Source: Aliiglaciecola sp.
GTDB lineage: Bacteria > Pseudomonadota > Gammaproteobacteria > Enterobacterales > Alteromonadaceae
Direction of reading: 5' to 3'
Assembly (NCBI GenBank): GCA_028356795.1
Contig: JAOMVH010000004.1
Location: 1 to 58,237 of the forward strand
DNA: 58,237 nucleotides
Shown here: in pieces, positions 38,064-47,547 of the stretch
Position numbering within the stretch: position 1 is the first letter of the stretch
Layout of the letters: every line of letters starts with the position of its first letter
The notes under the pieces: generated by a model
Seen by the model: only the letters and a program-made list of their open reading frames with translations
What the model was told of the DNA's origin: nothing
The model's database searches: none
Program-made: the position numbers and the translations under genes

Positions 38064-39418
38064 CCTACACTTACCTTACTAATCACATATCGATATTTAC
38101 CAGACTTTTCTGGTTCAATTTCGCGCACATTTTCAATGCTGATATTCACCGTCTCTCCAAGCCTAGCTTTAAAACCTTGGCTAATGGTATCACGCATCTC
38201 TTGATTTACCTCGCCCGTTTTCGAGACGACCTGGACATGGGTGTTATCAATATCATGTTGAACAATTTTAAATGACTCCACTGACTCCATGTCACGCAGA
38301 ATATAAATCAGTGATAATCCATGCAGTATGGTGCCATCTGCTGCCACAACAAAGTCGGTGCTGCGCCCTTCGATGGATTCAAGCATAGGAAGCCCTCTTC
38401 CGCACTCACATTGTTTGTCAGACATGACTGCGATATCGCCGGTTTTATAGCGCACAAAAGGAAATTCCGATGTGCCTAAATGGGTCACAACAATTTCACC
38501 CGATTGACCAGCGGGCAGCGGGTTACCCTCAGGGTCGACGATTTCAACCACGATATCTTCAAAGGAAAGGTGCATGCCACCTCTTGGGCACTGGTGCGCA
38601 ATAAAGCCTGCGTCCCGCCCACCATAACCATTTGCCACAGGACAACCAAAGACAGCTTCAATGTTCTCTCTTTGATAGGGATATAAACGTTCTGAGGTAA
38701 CAAAAGCGACTTTGATCCCCAGATTATCCATTTTAATGCCTTTTTGCTTCGCTGTTTTTGCCAACAAATCAAATACGGATGGATAACCGAATAACATTTT
38801 GGGCTTTGATTTTTGAATAGTGTCGAGAAAAGACAGCAATTTTTCTTCGGTCATATCAAACGCTGGGATCAATTCAGATCGAAATAGGCCATCACGGATC
38901 AGTCGTACTTTATCCTGTGCACCTAATTCGATCGGTGAGCCCCAAGCGACAATTTCCTTATCACCAATATCCACATCCCACCAACGGGTTGCTCGCCACT
39001 TTTGTGCAACGTCGTGGGATACTCGCTCATTACCTAATAAAAAGATAAGCGGTTGACCGCTAGAACCACCAGTATTAAAACGAGATAACGGACCAGCTAT
39101 ATCAGATTTCAAGCCCTCAAAATTTTCAGAAATTGTTTTTTTATCTAAAAAAGGTAATTTAGTTAAGTCAGCAGGAGATTGAATGTCACCAGCCTTGAGA
39201 CCTAAAGAGGCAAATAGCTCTCGGTAAAAAGGCACATTAGTGACAATATTTTCAATGAACTGGCGCAGTCTTAACGATTGATTTTCACGCAGAGTGTCAA
39301 CATCGCGCCATTGAGATGCTTCTAATTGCTTGCGTATTTTTACGGTATCGTGCTTTTTAAGTTTTTCATGCAAAGGAAATAGCATTTTTGAAACAATGGA
39401 CGTGTAAAAACCTGACAT
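38060..39418 (-). CDS. PaaK/CapK-like adenylate-forming enzyme
   Basis: A 452-residue member of the phenylacetate-CoA ligase-like branch of the AMP-binding superfamily. The P-loop FNTGGSSGQPLIF is near 115-127, with further motifs YGGRDAGFIAHQC (acyl-pocket/AMP region) and VRYKTGDIAV. CEKGRGLP-type cysteines appear in QCECGRGLP. Proteins of this group in capsule loci (CapK) are thought to activate acids for transfer to sugars. It abuts the upstream glycosyltransferase gene and overlaps the microprotein gene by 4 bp. Confidence 0.85.
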   Translation of the reverse strand: MSGFYTSIVSKMLFPLHEKLKKHDTVKIRKQLEASQWRDVDTLRENQSLRLRQFIENIVTNVPFYRELFASLGLKAGDIQSPADLTKLPFLDKKTISENFEGLKSDIAGPLSRFNTGGSSGQPLIFLLGNERVSHDVAQKWRATRWWDVDIGDKEIVAWGSPIELGAQDKVRLIRDGLFRSELIPAFDMTEEKLLSFLDTIQKSKPKMLFGYPSVFDLLAKTAKQKGIKMDNLGIKVAFVTSERLYPYQRENIEAVFGCPVANGYGGRDAGFIAHQCPRGGMHLSFEDIVVEIVDPEGNPLPAGQSGEIVVTHLGTSEFPFVRYKTGDIAVMSDKQCECGRGLPMLESIEGRSTDFVVAADGTILHGLSLIYILRDMESVESFKIVQHDIDNTHVQVVSKTGEVNQEMRDTISQGFKARLGETVNISIENVREIEPEKSGKYRYVISKVSVG

Positions 39419-40630
39419 CTATGATTGCTCCGCTTTGTTGACTAATGAACGGAAAATGTTCAGCAGCTTGTCCATTCTGGTATTCCAGTGATTGTCTTGT
39501 GCGTACTGAATAATATGCGCTTTATCCCACTGCTTTGCTAACCCGTCATCCAATGCTGCTAATAGTTTATCGTGATCGTCAAACGGAATGATGGTGCCAA
39601 GCTTTTGGCTGTTAATGACTTCACTGTTGCCACCCACATCGGTAGCGATAACCGGTGTGCCACACGCCATGCTTTCGAGTATGACGTTCGCCCAACCTTC
39701 ATTTGCCGTTGCTAGAACAAAAGCGTCCGCAGCCGATAAAGGTACACTCAATTCACTCGGTGGCAACGAGCCAAGAAACTTCACGTTCGAGGTAACGCCC
39801 AATTGTTCAGCCTGTTGTCTTAGTTCGCTTTCAATATTTCCTTCGGCGCTGGCGCCACCGACAATAAGATATACTAATTTGGGATAGGTTTTCATTAGTT
39901 CCGGCATACAGGCAATGACGCGGTGAAATCCCTTGCGTTTAACAAGCCCACCGACAGTGATAAGTACCTTGCTGTCGTCATCAATACCCAACTGCTTGCG
40001 CGCTGCGTTTTTTTCGCACACAGAAAACTTTTCAGTGTCGACACCGTTGCCAACCACTGTAAATTTATCCACATCTGCGCCTAGAGAAACTGCCAATTTT
40101 TTCAGCGAATTAGCCACACATATCATGTGGTCAGCCCGATTCCATGCTTCTAGCAACAAGGCTTTTTTCTGGGCATCTTTACTATGGGATAATTCTGTAC
40201 CTCGGAGCGTTATCGTGACCTTTTTATTCAGTCTCTCTCCAATTTTTCCTGCCGCAAAACCATCGGGGTAGGTAAAGTGGCTATCTATCACATCAATACA
40301 TTGTTGCTGTTCAATCTTTTCAATTACACGACTTGCCGCACGTGCCAGCATGGCACCGTCCCATTGACGGAACAAACCAGGCATAGAAAGAAATCGTGGG
40401 AAATGGACTTTGATACCATTTTGAATTTCAATTTTTTCAGGCATGGGGCGATAGTTAGGTTTGAACCATCGAATAATTGATTGACCTGGGAACCATGGCA
40501 CTGGACTGACGACCTCAATATCAGCAAACTCTGCCACCCGAAACATTCTTTCTCGCACAAACAAGCCAGACTGCTTGCGCACTGAACTGGGAAACAGCGA
40601 GCTTAATACCACTATTTTAAGTCGGTCCAC
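39419..40630 (-). CDS. Family 4 glycosyltransferase
   Basis: A 403-residue GT-B enzyme. The N-terminus reads VVLSSLFPSSVRKQSGLFVRER, typical of GT4 proteins in exosortase loci. The C-terminal GT4 domain has VGGLVKRKGFHRVIACMPEL, ADAFVLATANEGWANVILE with the donor-binding glutamate, and ACGTPVIATDVGGNSEVI. The start is GTG at 40630 with AAGG about 8 nt upstream. It lies between the Daro_2409-type transferase and the PaaK-like gene. Confidence 0.9.
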   Translation of the reverse strand: MDRLKIVVLSSLFPSSVRKQSGLFVRERMFRVAEFADIEVVSPVPWFPGQSIIRWFKPNYRPMPEKIEIQNGIKVHFPRFLSMPGLFRQWDGAMLARAASRVIEKIEQQQCIDVIDSHFTYPDGFAAGKIGERLNKKVTITLRGTELSHSKDAQKKALLLEAWNRADHMICVANSLKKLAVSLGADVDKFTVVGNGVDTEKFSVCEKNAARKQLGIDDDSKVLITVGGLVKRKGFHRVIACMPELMKTYPKLVYLIVGGASAEGNIESELRQQAEQLGVTSNVKFLGSLPPSELSVPLSAADAFVLATANEGWANVILESMACGTPVIATDVGGNSEVINSQKLGTIIPFDDHDKLLAALDDGLAKQWDKAHIIQYAQDNHWNTRMDKLLNIFRSLVNKAEQS

Positions 40631-40644
40631 AATTACCTTCTCAA

Positions 40645-41850
40645 TTATTTATTTGCAAGTTTTTGGTATATGGCTTGATAATTCGATACGGAGTTTTTCC
40701 AGTTTCGAACTTCAGTCACAAACTCTCTTCCATGGGCGACCATGGAGGGCCAATTGTCACGATTACCTAATATTTTAATGGCAGAGTTTGCCAACGCATC
40801 CACGCTGCCACTGTCAAACAACCAGCCCGTTTTGCCGTTTTCAATTAACTCTTTGTGGCCACCGACATCTGAAGCCAGTACCAGTTTACCTTGCGCCATG
40901 GCTTCTAGGGGTTTCAAAGGTGTTACCAGCTCAGTTAAACGCATAGGCTTGCGTGGATAAACCAGCAGGTCAACCAAGCTATAGTATTTATCCACTTCAG
41001 AATGAGGAACGCGGCCAGGCATGATCACATGGTTTTGCAAGCGTAATCGTTCGATTTGGGCCTTAAGGTTATGTTCTTGTGGGCCACCACCGACCAATAA
41101 AAACATCGCGTTGGGAATAGCTTTTAATATTTGCGGCAAAGACTCTACAATCATGTCGAGTCCTTCATAACCATAAAAAGAACCCAAAAAGCCAAGGGTC
41201 ACTTTGTCTTTAAGCTGGTATTTTTCTTCAAGTTCAGCATGTCGCTTGGTAATGATATTAAATTGTTCAACGTTTACGGCATTGGGGATCACCGTGATTT
41301 TGTTTTCGGGTAAGCCCCGCCCCAATAAATCTTTGCGCAAACCTTCACAAATAGTGGTAACGGCATCGGCTCGGTTGACCACAAATGTCTCCATTTTGCG
41401 TGTTAATCGATAACGAATGTCGCCTTCTTTGCATGTTCCATGATCCACCGCAGCATCTTCCCAAAAGGCACGTATTTCATATACCAAGGGTAAGCCTGTT
41501 TTTTTTGCGACCTTCAGCGCCGCTAAGCCATTTAGTGCTGGGGAGTGCGCATGAAGTACATCCGGTTTTTCTTCTTCTACGGCTTCTAACATGCGATCAC
41601 GAAGAGGATTAACCAAAGATAACTGGTTTAACACGGGCAATTTACTGCTGAAACCATTTGGAGGCGTAGTTCGATAAAAACGCAATCCATCTACATCTTC
41701 AATGGCTGATTCGCATAATCCTTGCTTGGCGCTAGTGACATGACAGGTCTCCCAGCCTCTAGCTCTTTGTTGATTTAAAATAGAGCGAGTTCTGAAGGTG
41801 TAACCACTGTGCAAAGGAATTGAATGATCAAGAACATGCATTATCTTCAC
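40645..41850 (-). CDS. XrtA-associated glycosyltransferase, Daro_2409 type
   Basis: GT-B family 4 transferase of 401 residues. Its N-terminus, HVLDHSIPLHSGYTFRTRSI, is the hallmark of the exosortase A-associated Daro_2409 family. The donor domain contains LGFLGSFYGYEGLDM and ACLxEAMA-type LEAMAQGKLVLASDVGGHKE. The start is GTG at 41850; an internal ATG at codon 4 is possible. It is 3 bp from the amidotransferase gene, consistent with one operon. Confidence 0.92.
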   Translation of the reverse strand: MKIMHVLDHSIPLHSGYTFRTRSILNQQRARGWETCHVTSAKQGLCESAIEDVDGLRFYRTTPPNGFSSKLPVLNQLSLVNPLRDRMLEAVEEEKPDVLHAHSPALNGLAALKVAKKTGLPLVYEIRAFWEDAAVDHGTCKEGDIRYRLTRKMETFVVNRADAVTTICEGLRKDLLGRGLPENKITVIPNAVNVEQFNIITKRHAELEEKYQLKDKVTLGFLGSFYGYEGLDMIVESLPQILKAIPNAMFLLVGGGPQEHNLKAQIERLRLQNHVIMPGRVPHSEVDKYYSLVDLLVYPRKPMRLTELVTPLKPLEAMAQGKLVLASDVGGHKELIENGKTGWLFDSGSVDALANSAIKILGNRDNWPSMVAHGREFVTEVRNWKNSVSNYQAIYQKLANK

Positions 41851-41853
41851 GGT

Positions 41854-43752
41854 TTAAGCGACCTTCTGCTGACGGATAAAAGATTCAAACATCATCAATG
41901 TCCACAAAGACGCACTATTGTCCCTGCGGCCAGTAACATGATCATCAATTAATCTGCGCAAGCGCTTCTCATTGAAATACCCAGATTGGGTCATTTGTTG
42001 CGACAATACGCCATCGTACAGACGCTCTTTAAGAGGACCTCTAAACCAGTTAGCCAATGGCACTGCAAAGCCCATTTTTTTGCGATAAAGCACATCATGG
42101 GGTAAGTGTGGTTCTAAGGCTTTTTTGAATGATAGTTTGCCAACGCCGTTTGCCAAGTTTTTGCTAGTCGGAACATTGAACGCCCACTCAACAAATTTGT
42201 GGTCAATAATAGGCACTCGAACTTCTAACGAATGGGCCATTGAGGCACGATCGACCTTGGTTAGAATATCGCCTACTAGATAGGTTTTCATATCGATATA
42301 TTGGGCAATCTTAGTTTCGTCTAGGTGCTTCACCTTTTCGCCATATTTTTTAAACAAATCGAGCGAATTGTAGCCGTTTAAACTCTCTTTATATTCAGCA
42401 GAAAACAACTTAGCACGTTCGTCAGCACGCAAAATACTCATGGTATTGTGATAGCCTTCGACAGTATCCATTGCCATCGATTGGAAGGTCGTTTTTGCTC
42501 TTAGAAACTTAGGCGCCCAGTCAGCTTTAGGGTATAACTTGCCTAATGGGCCGAAAATGGGTTTGCGCAACCCTAGCGGCAGCAGATTACGAATTTTTTC
42601 CTCACCTTGATGCATTCTATAGCGGCTGTAACCAGCAAACAGTTCGTCACCACCATCACCAGACAAAGCTACTGTCACATGTTTTCTAGCTAACTGACAA
42701 ACACGAAACGTCGGAATTGCAGAGCTATCCGCATAAGGTTCATCATAGAGGTGCGCTAAATGATCGACTAAATCAAAGTCATCTTGACCGACCACTTCGA
42801 CACGATGATTAGTTGCATACCGGTCAGCTACTGACTGCGCATATTCAGTTTCATTAAACTCTTTGACATCAAAGCCAATTGCACAGGTGTTTACCGGGTC
42901 TGATTGTAATTGTGACATCAAGGCAACAACCGCGCTCGAATCAACACCGCCCGATAAAAACGAACCCAAGGGCACATCGGCTACCATGCGAATATCCACC
43001 GCTTCCTTCAAACGTTCAATAAGTTGCTCATCAATTTCAGATTGATCAAGTGGCTTATCGAAGTTTACAGGCACATCCCAATACTCTTTAGAATCTGGCA
43101 GCCCTCTATCGCCTTTATGGAGCGTTAGCGTATGGCCAGGCATCAGCTTGAAGGCATTGTGATATATGGTATTTGGCTCAGGCACATAACCTAAACTGAA
43201 ATAGTCTTCAATCGTAGTATTGCGAAGTGTTTTATCAAAAGCGGGATGGGCAGTAAGAACTTTTAGCTCAGAGCCAAAAAGAAACTCGCCACTTGGCAGT
43301 AGACTATAGAAAAAGGGTTTTATACCAAGCCTGTCGCGGGCAATAAACAAGGTTTCTTTTTGTCTATCCCAAATGGCAAAAGCAAACATGCCTCTGAGCT
43401 TGTGAACACATTCCTCCCCCCACTCCAAGTAGGCGTTTAAAATGGTTTCTGTGTCTCCGTCGGTATTAAACGTATACCCTTTGGCAGAGAGCTCTTTATG
43501 CAACTCTTTGAAATTATAAATCTCACCATTGAATACAACACAAGCGCGTTTGTCAGCGCTTAACATGGGCTGAGGACTACCCTCTAAATCGATAATTGAC
43601 AGACGCCTATGGGCTAACGCTACTCCAGGGTCAAAGAAATAATCACCTGCATCGGGCCCCCGATGAATTTGTCTATCATTCATTTGGGCAATCAAATCAG
43701 CATCAATATTCGTTTGATCTGATAAGTGAAAAATACCGGCTATTCCACACAT
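41854..43752 (-). CDS. Exosortase A system-associated amidotransferase (AsnB-like)
   Basis: A 632-residue class II glutamine amidotransferase. It begins MCGIAGIFH, with the intact Cys2 nucleophile of the glutaminase domain. The PP-loop SGGVDSSAV is near 267-275, and SGDGGDELFAGYSRY and LEVRVPIIDH are in the synthetase domain. It belongs to the XrtA-associated amidotransferase 1 group. It probably amidates a uronic-acid sugar or similar carboxylate of the repeat unit (inference). It is 12 bp from the upstream stp2-type glycosyltransferase. Confidence 0.93.
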   Translation of the reverse strand: MCGIAGIFHLSDQTNIDADLIAQMNDRQIHRGPDAGDYFFDPGVALAHRRLSIIDLEGSPQPMLSADKRACVVFNGEIYNFKELHKELSAKGYTFNTDGDTETILNAYLEWGEECVHKLRGMFAFAIWDRQKETLFIARDRLGIKPFFYSLLPSGEFLFGSELKVLTAHPAFDKTLRNTTIEDYFSLGYVPEPNTIYHNAFKLMPGHTLTLHKGDRGLPDSKEYWDVPVNFDKPLDQSEIDEQLIERLKEAVDIRMVADVPLGSFLSGGVDSSAVVALMSQLQSDPVNTCAIGFDVKEFNETEYAQSVADRYATNHRVEVVGQDDFDLVDHLAHLYDEPYADSSAIPTFRVCQLARKHVTVALSGDGGDELFAGYSRYRMHQGEEKIRNLLPLGLRKPIFGPLGKLYPKADWAPKFLRAKTTFQSMAMDTVEGYHNTMSILRADERAKLFSAEYKESLNGYNSLDLFKKYGEKVKHLDETKIAQYIDMKTYLVGDILTKVDRASMAHSLEVRVPIIDHKFVEWAFNVPTSKNLANGVGKLSFKKALEPHLPHDVLYRKKMGFAVPLANWFRGPLKERLYDGVLSQQMTQSGYFNEKRLRRLIDDHVTGRRDNSASLWTLMMFESFIRQQKVA

Positions 43753-43764
43753 TTCTTTTAATCC

Positions 43765-44907
43765 TTAGTCACTAAAGGCTTGATACAATTGGTCATATTT
43801 AGACACCATTGTATCTATACTGAAGTTTTCTACGCAATGCTTTCTCACGCGTTCGCTGTTTGATTGAAGTAAATCGGTTGATTCAACATACTGCTGCATG
43901 GCAGTCATTAATGCTTCCACGTCATTCACTGAGACTAAATGAGACGCTTGCATACTTGATTCAATGAGCTCAGGATTACCGCCAACACGGGTAGCAATAA
44001 CGGGTAAGCCCGACGCTGATGCCTCCAATATAGTATTTGAAATGCCTTCGGCGAGGGAAGGCAAAACAAAGATATCCATGCAGTTCATAATACTTGGCAC
44101 ATCAGCTCTATTGCCTGCAAACCAGACATTATCTTGCAATTTCTCTCGCTCTACTTTGGCTTTCATTTGCGGCATTAACACGCCATCACCGACAATAATC
44201 AAACGCAACCGCTGCTTTTGTTCTGGGAAAGCCTTTACTAAAGCAATAAACGCATCAAGTAAGAAAGGTTGATTCTTTACTTCAGCTAACCGCCCTACGG
44301 TACCAAACGTCAACGAATTGCCAGCGCTAAAATGACTAGGAAGCAAATTTTCAGGCTTCTGGCGGGGCGCAAAGGTGTCAATATCGACACCATTGCAAAT
44401 ATGATGAATTCGCCCTTCGAACACAGAAATTGTATCTCGTAAATAGTCAAACGCTTCCGTAGACAAGGCAACATAGCGGTGTATGAAAGTCTTCATAAAA
44501 CGGCGCAGCATTTGGTATTTTTTGTTTTGGCCATGCATATCGTTGACATCCCAGCCATGCTCGCCATGAATACGATATGGCACTCTACACCACCACCCAA
44601 CCAACTGATTTTCTAATGTTGCAGTATTTCTAGTATGCAAAATATCCGGTTTCAATTGTTTCAGAAGCTTGCGTAATTTAAAGAATATTTTGATGTCATT
44701 GCCATCTTGTTTTTCAAGGTCGTAAAATGCCACATTGCCAGTTTTTATCCGTTGACAAAATTCTTCGCTGAAGCCTTTGAGAGTCACAATAGTATGTTTA
44801 TACAATTTTGTATCTAAGCGATTGATAAGATTGACAACGCCATTTTCTAGGCCGCCCGTATCAAATCGATAAATTACATGCAAAATATGTTTTGGCTCAG
44901 CACTCAT
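43765..44907 (-). CDS. XrtA/PEP-CTERM-associated sugar transferase, stp2 type
   Basis: GT-B family 4 glycosyltransferase, 380 residues, of the EpsH1-linked stp2 group. The N-terminus HILHVIYRFDTGGLENGVVNLI is diagnostic. It is followed by ILHTRNTATLENQ, GRLAEVKNQPFLLDAF and FVLPSLAEGISNTILEA. The ATG at 44907 lies 1 bp after the exosortase stop and is preferred to an in-frame start 13 codons earlier that would overlap that gene. Confidence 0.92.
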   Translation of the reverse strand: MSAEPKHILHVIYRFDTGGLENGVVNLINRLDTKLYKHTIVTLKGFSEEFCQRIKTGNVAFYDLEKQDGNDIKIFFKLRKLLKQLKPDILHTRNTATLENQLVGWWCRVPYRIHGEHGWDVNDMHGQNKKYQMLRRFMKTFIHRYVALSTEAFDYLRDTISVFEGRIHHICNGVDIDTFAPRQKPENLLPSHFSAGNSLTFGTVGRLAEVKNQPFLLDAFIALVKAFPEQKQRLRLIIVGDGVLMPQMKAKVEREKLQDNVWFAGNRADVPSIMNCMDIFVLPSLAEGISNTILEASASGLPVIATRVGGNPELIESSMQASHLVSVNDVEALMTAMQQYVESTDLLQSNSERVRKHCVENFSIDTMVSKYDQLYQAFSD

Positions 44908-44908
44908 A

Positions 44909-46354
44909 CTAGTCACCGGATAACAATGCCTGTGCAGAGCCGTCAAAGATTTGCTGCGCTTTTTGCTCGAGTTCTAATTTGTCTTGTTCGCGATTTTCAA
45001 TCGGCTTTGATAGCACTAACACAAATCCATTTTGCGGCTGACCAATAAGTGCCTGCAGCGCTTGAACTAATTTAATTTCCAACGACTTATGGGTAACATG
45101 CCACGGTGTGACATAGGCGTAGGTCATCAATCGACTACGTCCATAGTTGTCGATAACCTCTAATGTTCTGAATCGTTCGTTGGCATCGTCTGTCACAATC
45201 GACCATCGTTCAATGTTGTAAATTTTGTTACGACCGTTAATTAACTCTTGGCCTTGAATATTAGCGTTGTAGTAGGCGTAATAATAGTCGATGCCACTGG
45301 CGCTGCCGGTCACCACTTTAGTCGGATTATTAAAAATAGGTAACCAACTCGTTTCTGCAATAGCGTCATCGGCACTAAATACACTAGCAATGTTTGGATC
45401 AACATCGCTGACTGGGTTTTCAAACACGACTTTATAACTGATCGCCGCAGCAAGCAGAATAACCAACCCAGTTCCAGGTTTAACTAAACCAGAGAAGTCC
45501 ATTTTAGGACCCATTGGGTTATTGGCAACCTCAGCTTCTGGAATAGGGTCTGCCCAACGACCGCCAACCGTAAACATAATTAAAATAACCACACCGAAAA
45601 ATAACCACCCATAAATTAAATGGTCTACGCCGGTAGCATATTTCATATCAGATAAGTGCGCGATCATGACGATGCCATAAGCGCGTATGCCGTTGGCTAT
45701 AAGAGGTAAAACAATTGAGAAAGCAATAAAAATTAAGCGCTTCTTAATGCTTGTGTAATTTAAATACGCGAACAAGGTGCCAAGGGTAAATGATGCAATC
45801 AAGTAACGTATTCCTGAACATGCCACCGCAACCTCAAAAATTCCCCCAGGAATATAAATGTAGAGGCCCTCGCGATACACGGGAATACCGGTAAGTTCGA
45901 TAGCCAAAACGGTTATATCAGCGGTCAGTTCTTGTAGCTGGGGGATCAGAAACTCTCCCGCAGGAACGCTAAACAACCAGAAGAATGATGCAAACATCAA
46001 AATGCGCGCAATTTGGTTACCAAGCAAACACCAAATCATCAGCGGCAACATGGCAAACGTGGCAATTTGCTCTATCACCAGCACTTGCGCCATGCTCCCA
46101 AACAACCATATGACTAATGTTCCAACCACGAACAATAATGCTAATAATGACGGTTTTAACTCAGCGTTATTGAGTTTCCCCCATTTAAGTTTTATCAGGT
46201 AGATACATATTGGCAGAATAATAAAACAGTGGGCAAAGGTTTCAGAGCGATACCATATAGCAACAGTTGACTCGATACTGCTATAAAACAACACTGACCA
46301 TGCTGCAAAAATAGCGAGCAAATATTTGAAGATACTACTTTTCAAAAACGTCAT
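44909..46354 (-). CDS. xrtA: Exosortase A fused to EpsI domain
   Basis: Inner-membrane cysteine protease/transpeptidase of 481 residues. The exosortase half (about 1-265) has eight or so helices and the triad Cys179 (VACSGIRYL), Arg224 (NGIRAYG) and His245 (VDHLIYGW). In known systems it recognises PEP-CTERM tails and couples them to a lipid-linked polymer or envelope anchor. The C-terminal half (about 290-481) is an EpsI-type periplasmic domain after one more helix. Such fusions are common for XrtA. It lies centrally in the biosynthetic arm, 2 bp after the stp1 transferase. No PEP-CTERM substrate is encoded in the window. Confidence 0.96.
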   Translation of the reverse strand: MTFLKSSIFKYLLAIFAAWSVLFYSSIESTVAIWYRSETFAHCFIILPICIYLIKLKWGKLNNAELKPSLLALLFVVGTLVIWLFGSMAQVLVIEQIATFAMLPLMIWCLLGNQIARILMFASFFWLFSVPAGEFLIPQLQELTADITVLAIELTGIPVYREGLYIYIPGGIFEVAVACSGIRYLIASFTLGTLFAYLNYTSIKKRLIFIAFSIVLPLIANGIRAYGIVMIAHLSDMKYATGVDHLIYGWLFFGVVILIMFTVGGRWADPIPEAEVANNPMGPKMDFSGLVKPGTGLVILLAAAISYKVVFENPVSDVDPNIASVFSADDAIAETSWLPIFNNPTKVVTGSASGIDYYYAYYNANIQGQELINGRNKIYNIERWSIVTDDANERFRTLEVIDNYGRSRLMTYAYVTPWHVTHKSLEIKLVQALQALIGQPQNGFVLVLSKPIENREQDKLELEQKAQQIFDGSAQALLSGD

Positions 46355-46356
46355 AT

Positions 46357-47544
46357 CTAGTCCTTAAACAAATTTTCTAAGCCACTGAGAGTGGCGGTCC
46401 ATTTTAGATTTTCGATGAGCCATTGCCGATTTTCAGGCGCTTGTCTGGCATTTTCAATGTAGCCACACACTTTTTGAGAAAAGTCCGCTGCATTGTCGGT
46501 AATTTGAATATTCGCCGTGGAGGCGTGTATGCCCTCTATCGCCATACTGGTAGCAACAACAGGTTTAGCCATCGCCATAGCTTCAATTATCTTATTCTGA
46601 ATACCACGAGCAATTTGCAACGGTGCAACCGAGACAGAAGCTTGATGGATGTATGGTCTGACGTCTTCCACACGGCCTGTCACGGTAATCCCGCCTTGCC
46701 CATCCAATGCTTTTACATGTGATGTAGGGTTCCCGCCTACGATGAAGAAGGTCGCTTTGGGATAAGTTAAGCGCACCAATGGCCAAACTTTATCAGCAAA
46801 CCAAATAACCGCGTCAACGTTTGCCCAATAATCCATGGCACCTGTAAACACAACATCGATAGAAGCTTCAATTGGCGCCATTTTCGCCAAAGGGGAGAAA
46901 AAGTCCACGTCAACACCATTTAGCAGTCCGCTTACATGGCTTGTTGCGTTTGGTGGCAATTGCTTTTTGAACAGCTCGGCCTCTGGATCAGATACAAACA
47001 GAGAATGTGCAGATTGATTTGACACTTTATTTTCAAAAGACTGAAGTTTTTTGTGTTCTCTGGCATAAACCCATTTAGCGATACCTGATTTATTTTCTGC
47101 ATATTGGCGCCACTTGTCAGAATCCACATCAACAAAATCAACAACTTGATGCAAATTCTGCCAATGTTTCTGGGTAAACAAAGCCATTACGGAGGAATAT
47201 ACAAACACTTGTGAAATGTGTTTGCGCACAATAGTTTGATCTACCCACTGCTGCATTTTAGCGTGCGAATAGTAGTGTTCCGAAATAGACTTGCCAGTCA
47301 AAAATGCCGTTAAGCCCTTAATTTTACACTGTGTTTTGTTTTGGTTTAACAAAAAAACTTCTTGGCAGAATTCATCTAACTTAGGCGCATACTGCCAATC
47401 GTATGGATCATCAACAAAACTGGCAAGATAAATATCGAACCGCTTGCTTAGCGCTTTGAGAATATTGAAAGAGCGTATTTTGTCACCTTTATTCGGAGGA
47501 AAAGGTATCCGATGACACAAAAATAAAAGCGGCGTCTTTTCCAT
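46357..47544 (-). CDS. XrtA/PEP-CTERM-associated sugar transferase, stp1 type
   Basis: GT-B glycosyltransferase, 395 residues, of the EpsH1-linked stp1 group. It begins LLFLCHRIPFPPNKGDKIRSF, followed by VVDFVDVDSDKWRQYA and DVVFTGAMDYWANVDA, and ARGIQNKIIEAMAMAKPVV in the donor domain. It is 3 bp from the FemAB gene and 2 bp from the exosortase, so it is part of the conserved core order. Confidence 0.94.
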   Translation of the reverse strand: MEKTPLLFLCHRIPFPPNKGDKIRSFNILKALSKRFDIYLASFVDDPYDWQYAPKLDEFCQEVFLLNQNKTQCKIKGLTAFLTGKSISEHYYSHAKMQQWVDQTIVRKHISQVFVYSSVMALFTQKHWQNLHQVVDFVDVDSDKWRQYAENKSGIAKWVYAREHKKLQSFENKVSNQSAHSLFVSDPEAELFKKQLPPNATSHVSGLLNGVDVDFFSPLAKMAPIEASIDVVFTGAMDYWANVDAVIWFADKVWPLVRLTYPKATFFIVGGNPTSHVKALDGQGGITVTGRVEDVRPYIHQASVSVAPLQIARGIQNKIIEAMAMAKPVVATSMAIEGIHASTANIQITDNAADFSQKVCGYIENARQAPENRQWLIENLKWTATLSGLENLFKD

Positions 47545-47547
47545 TAA

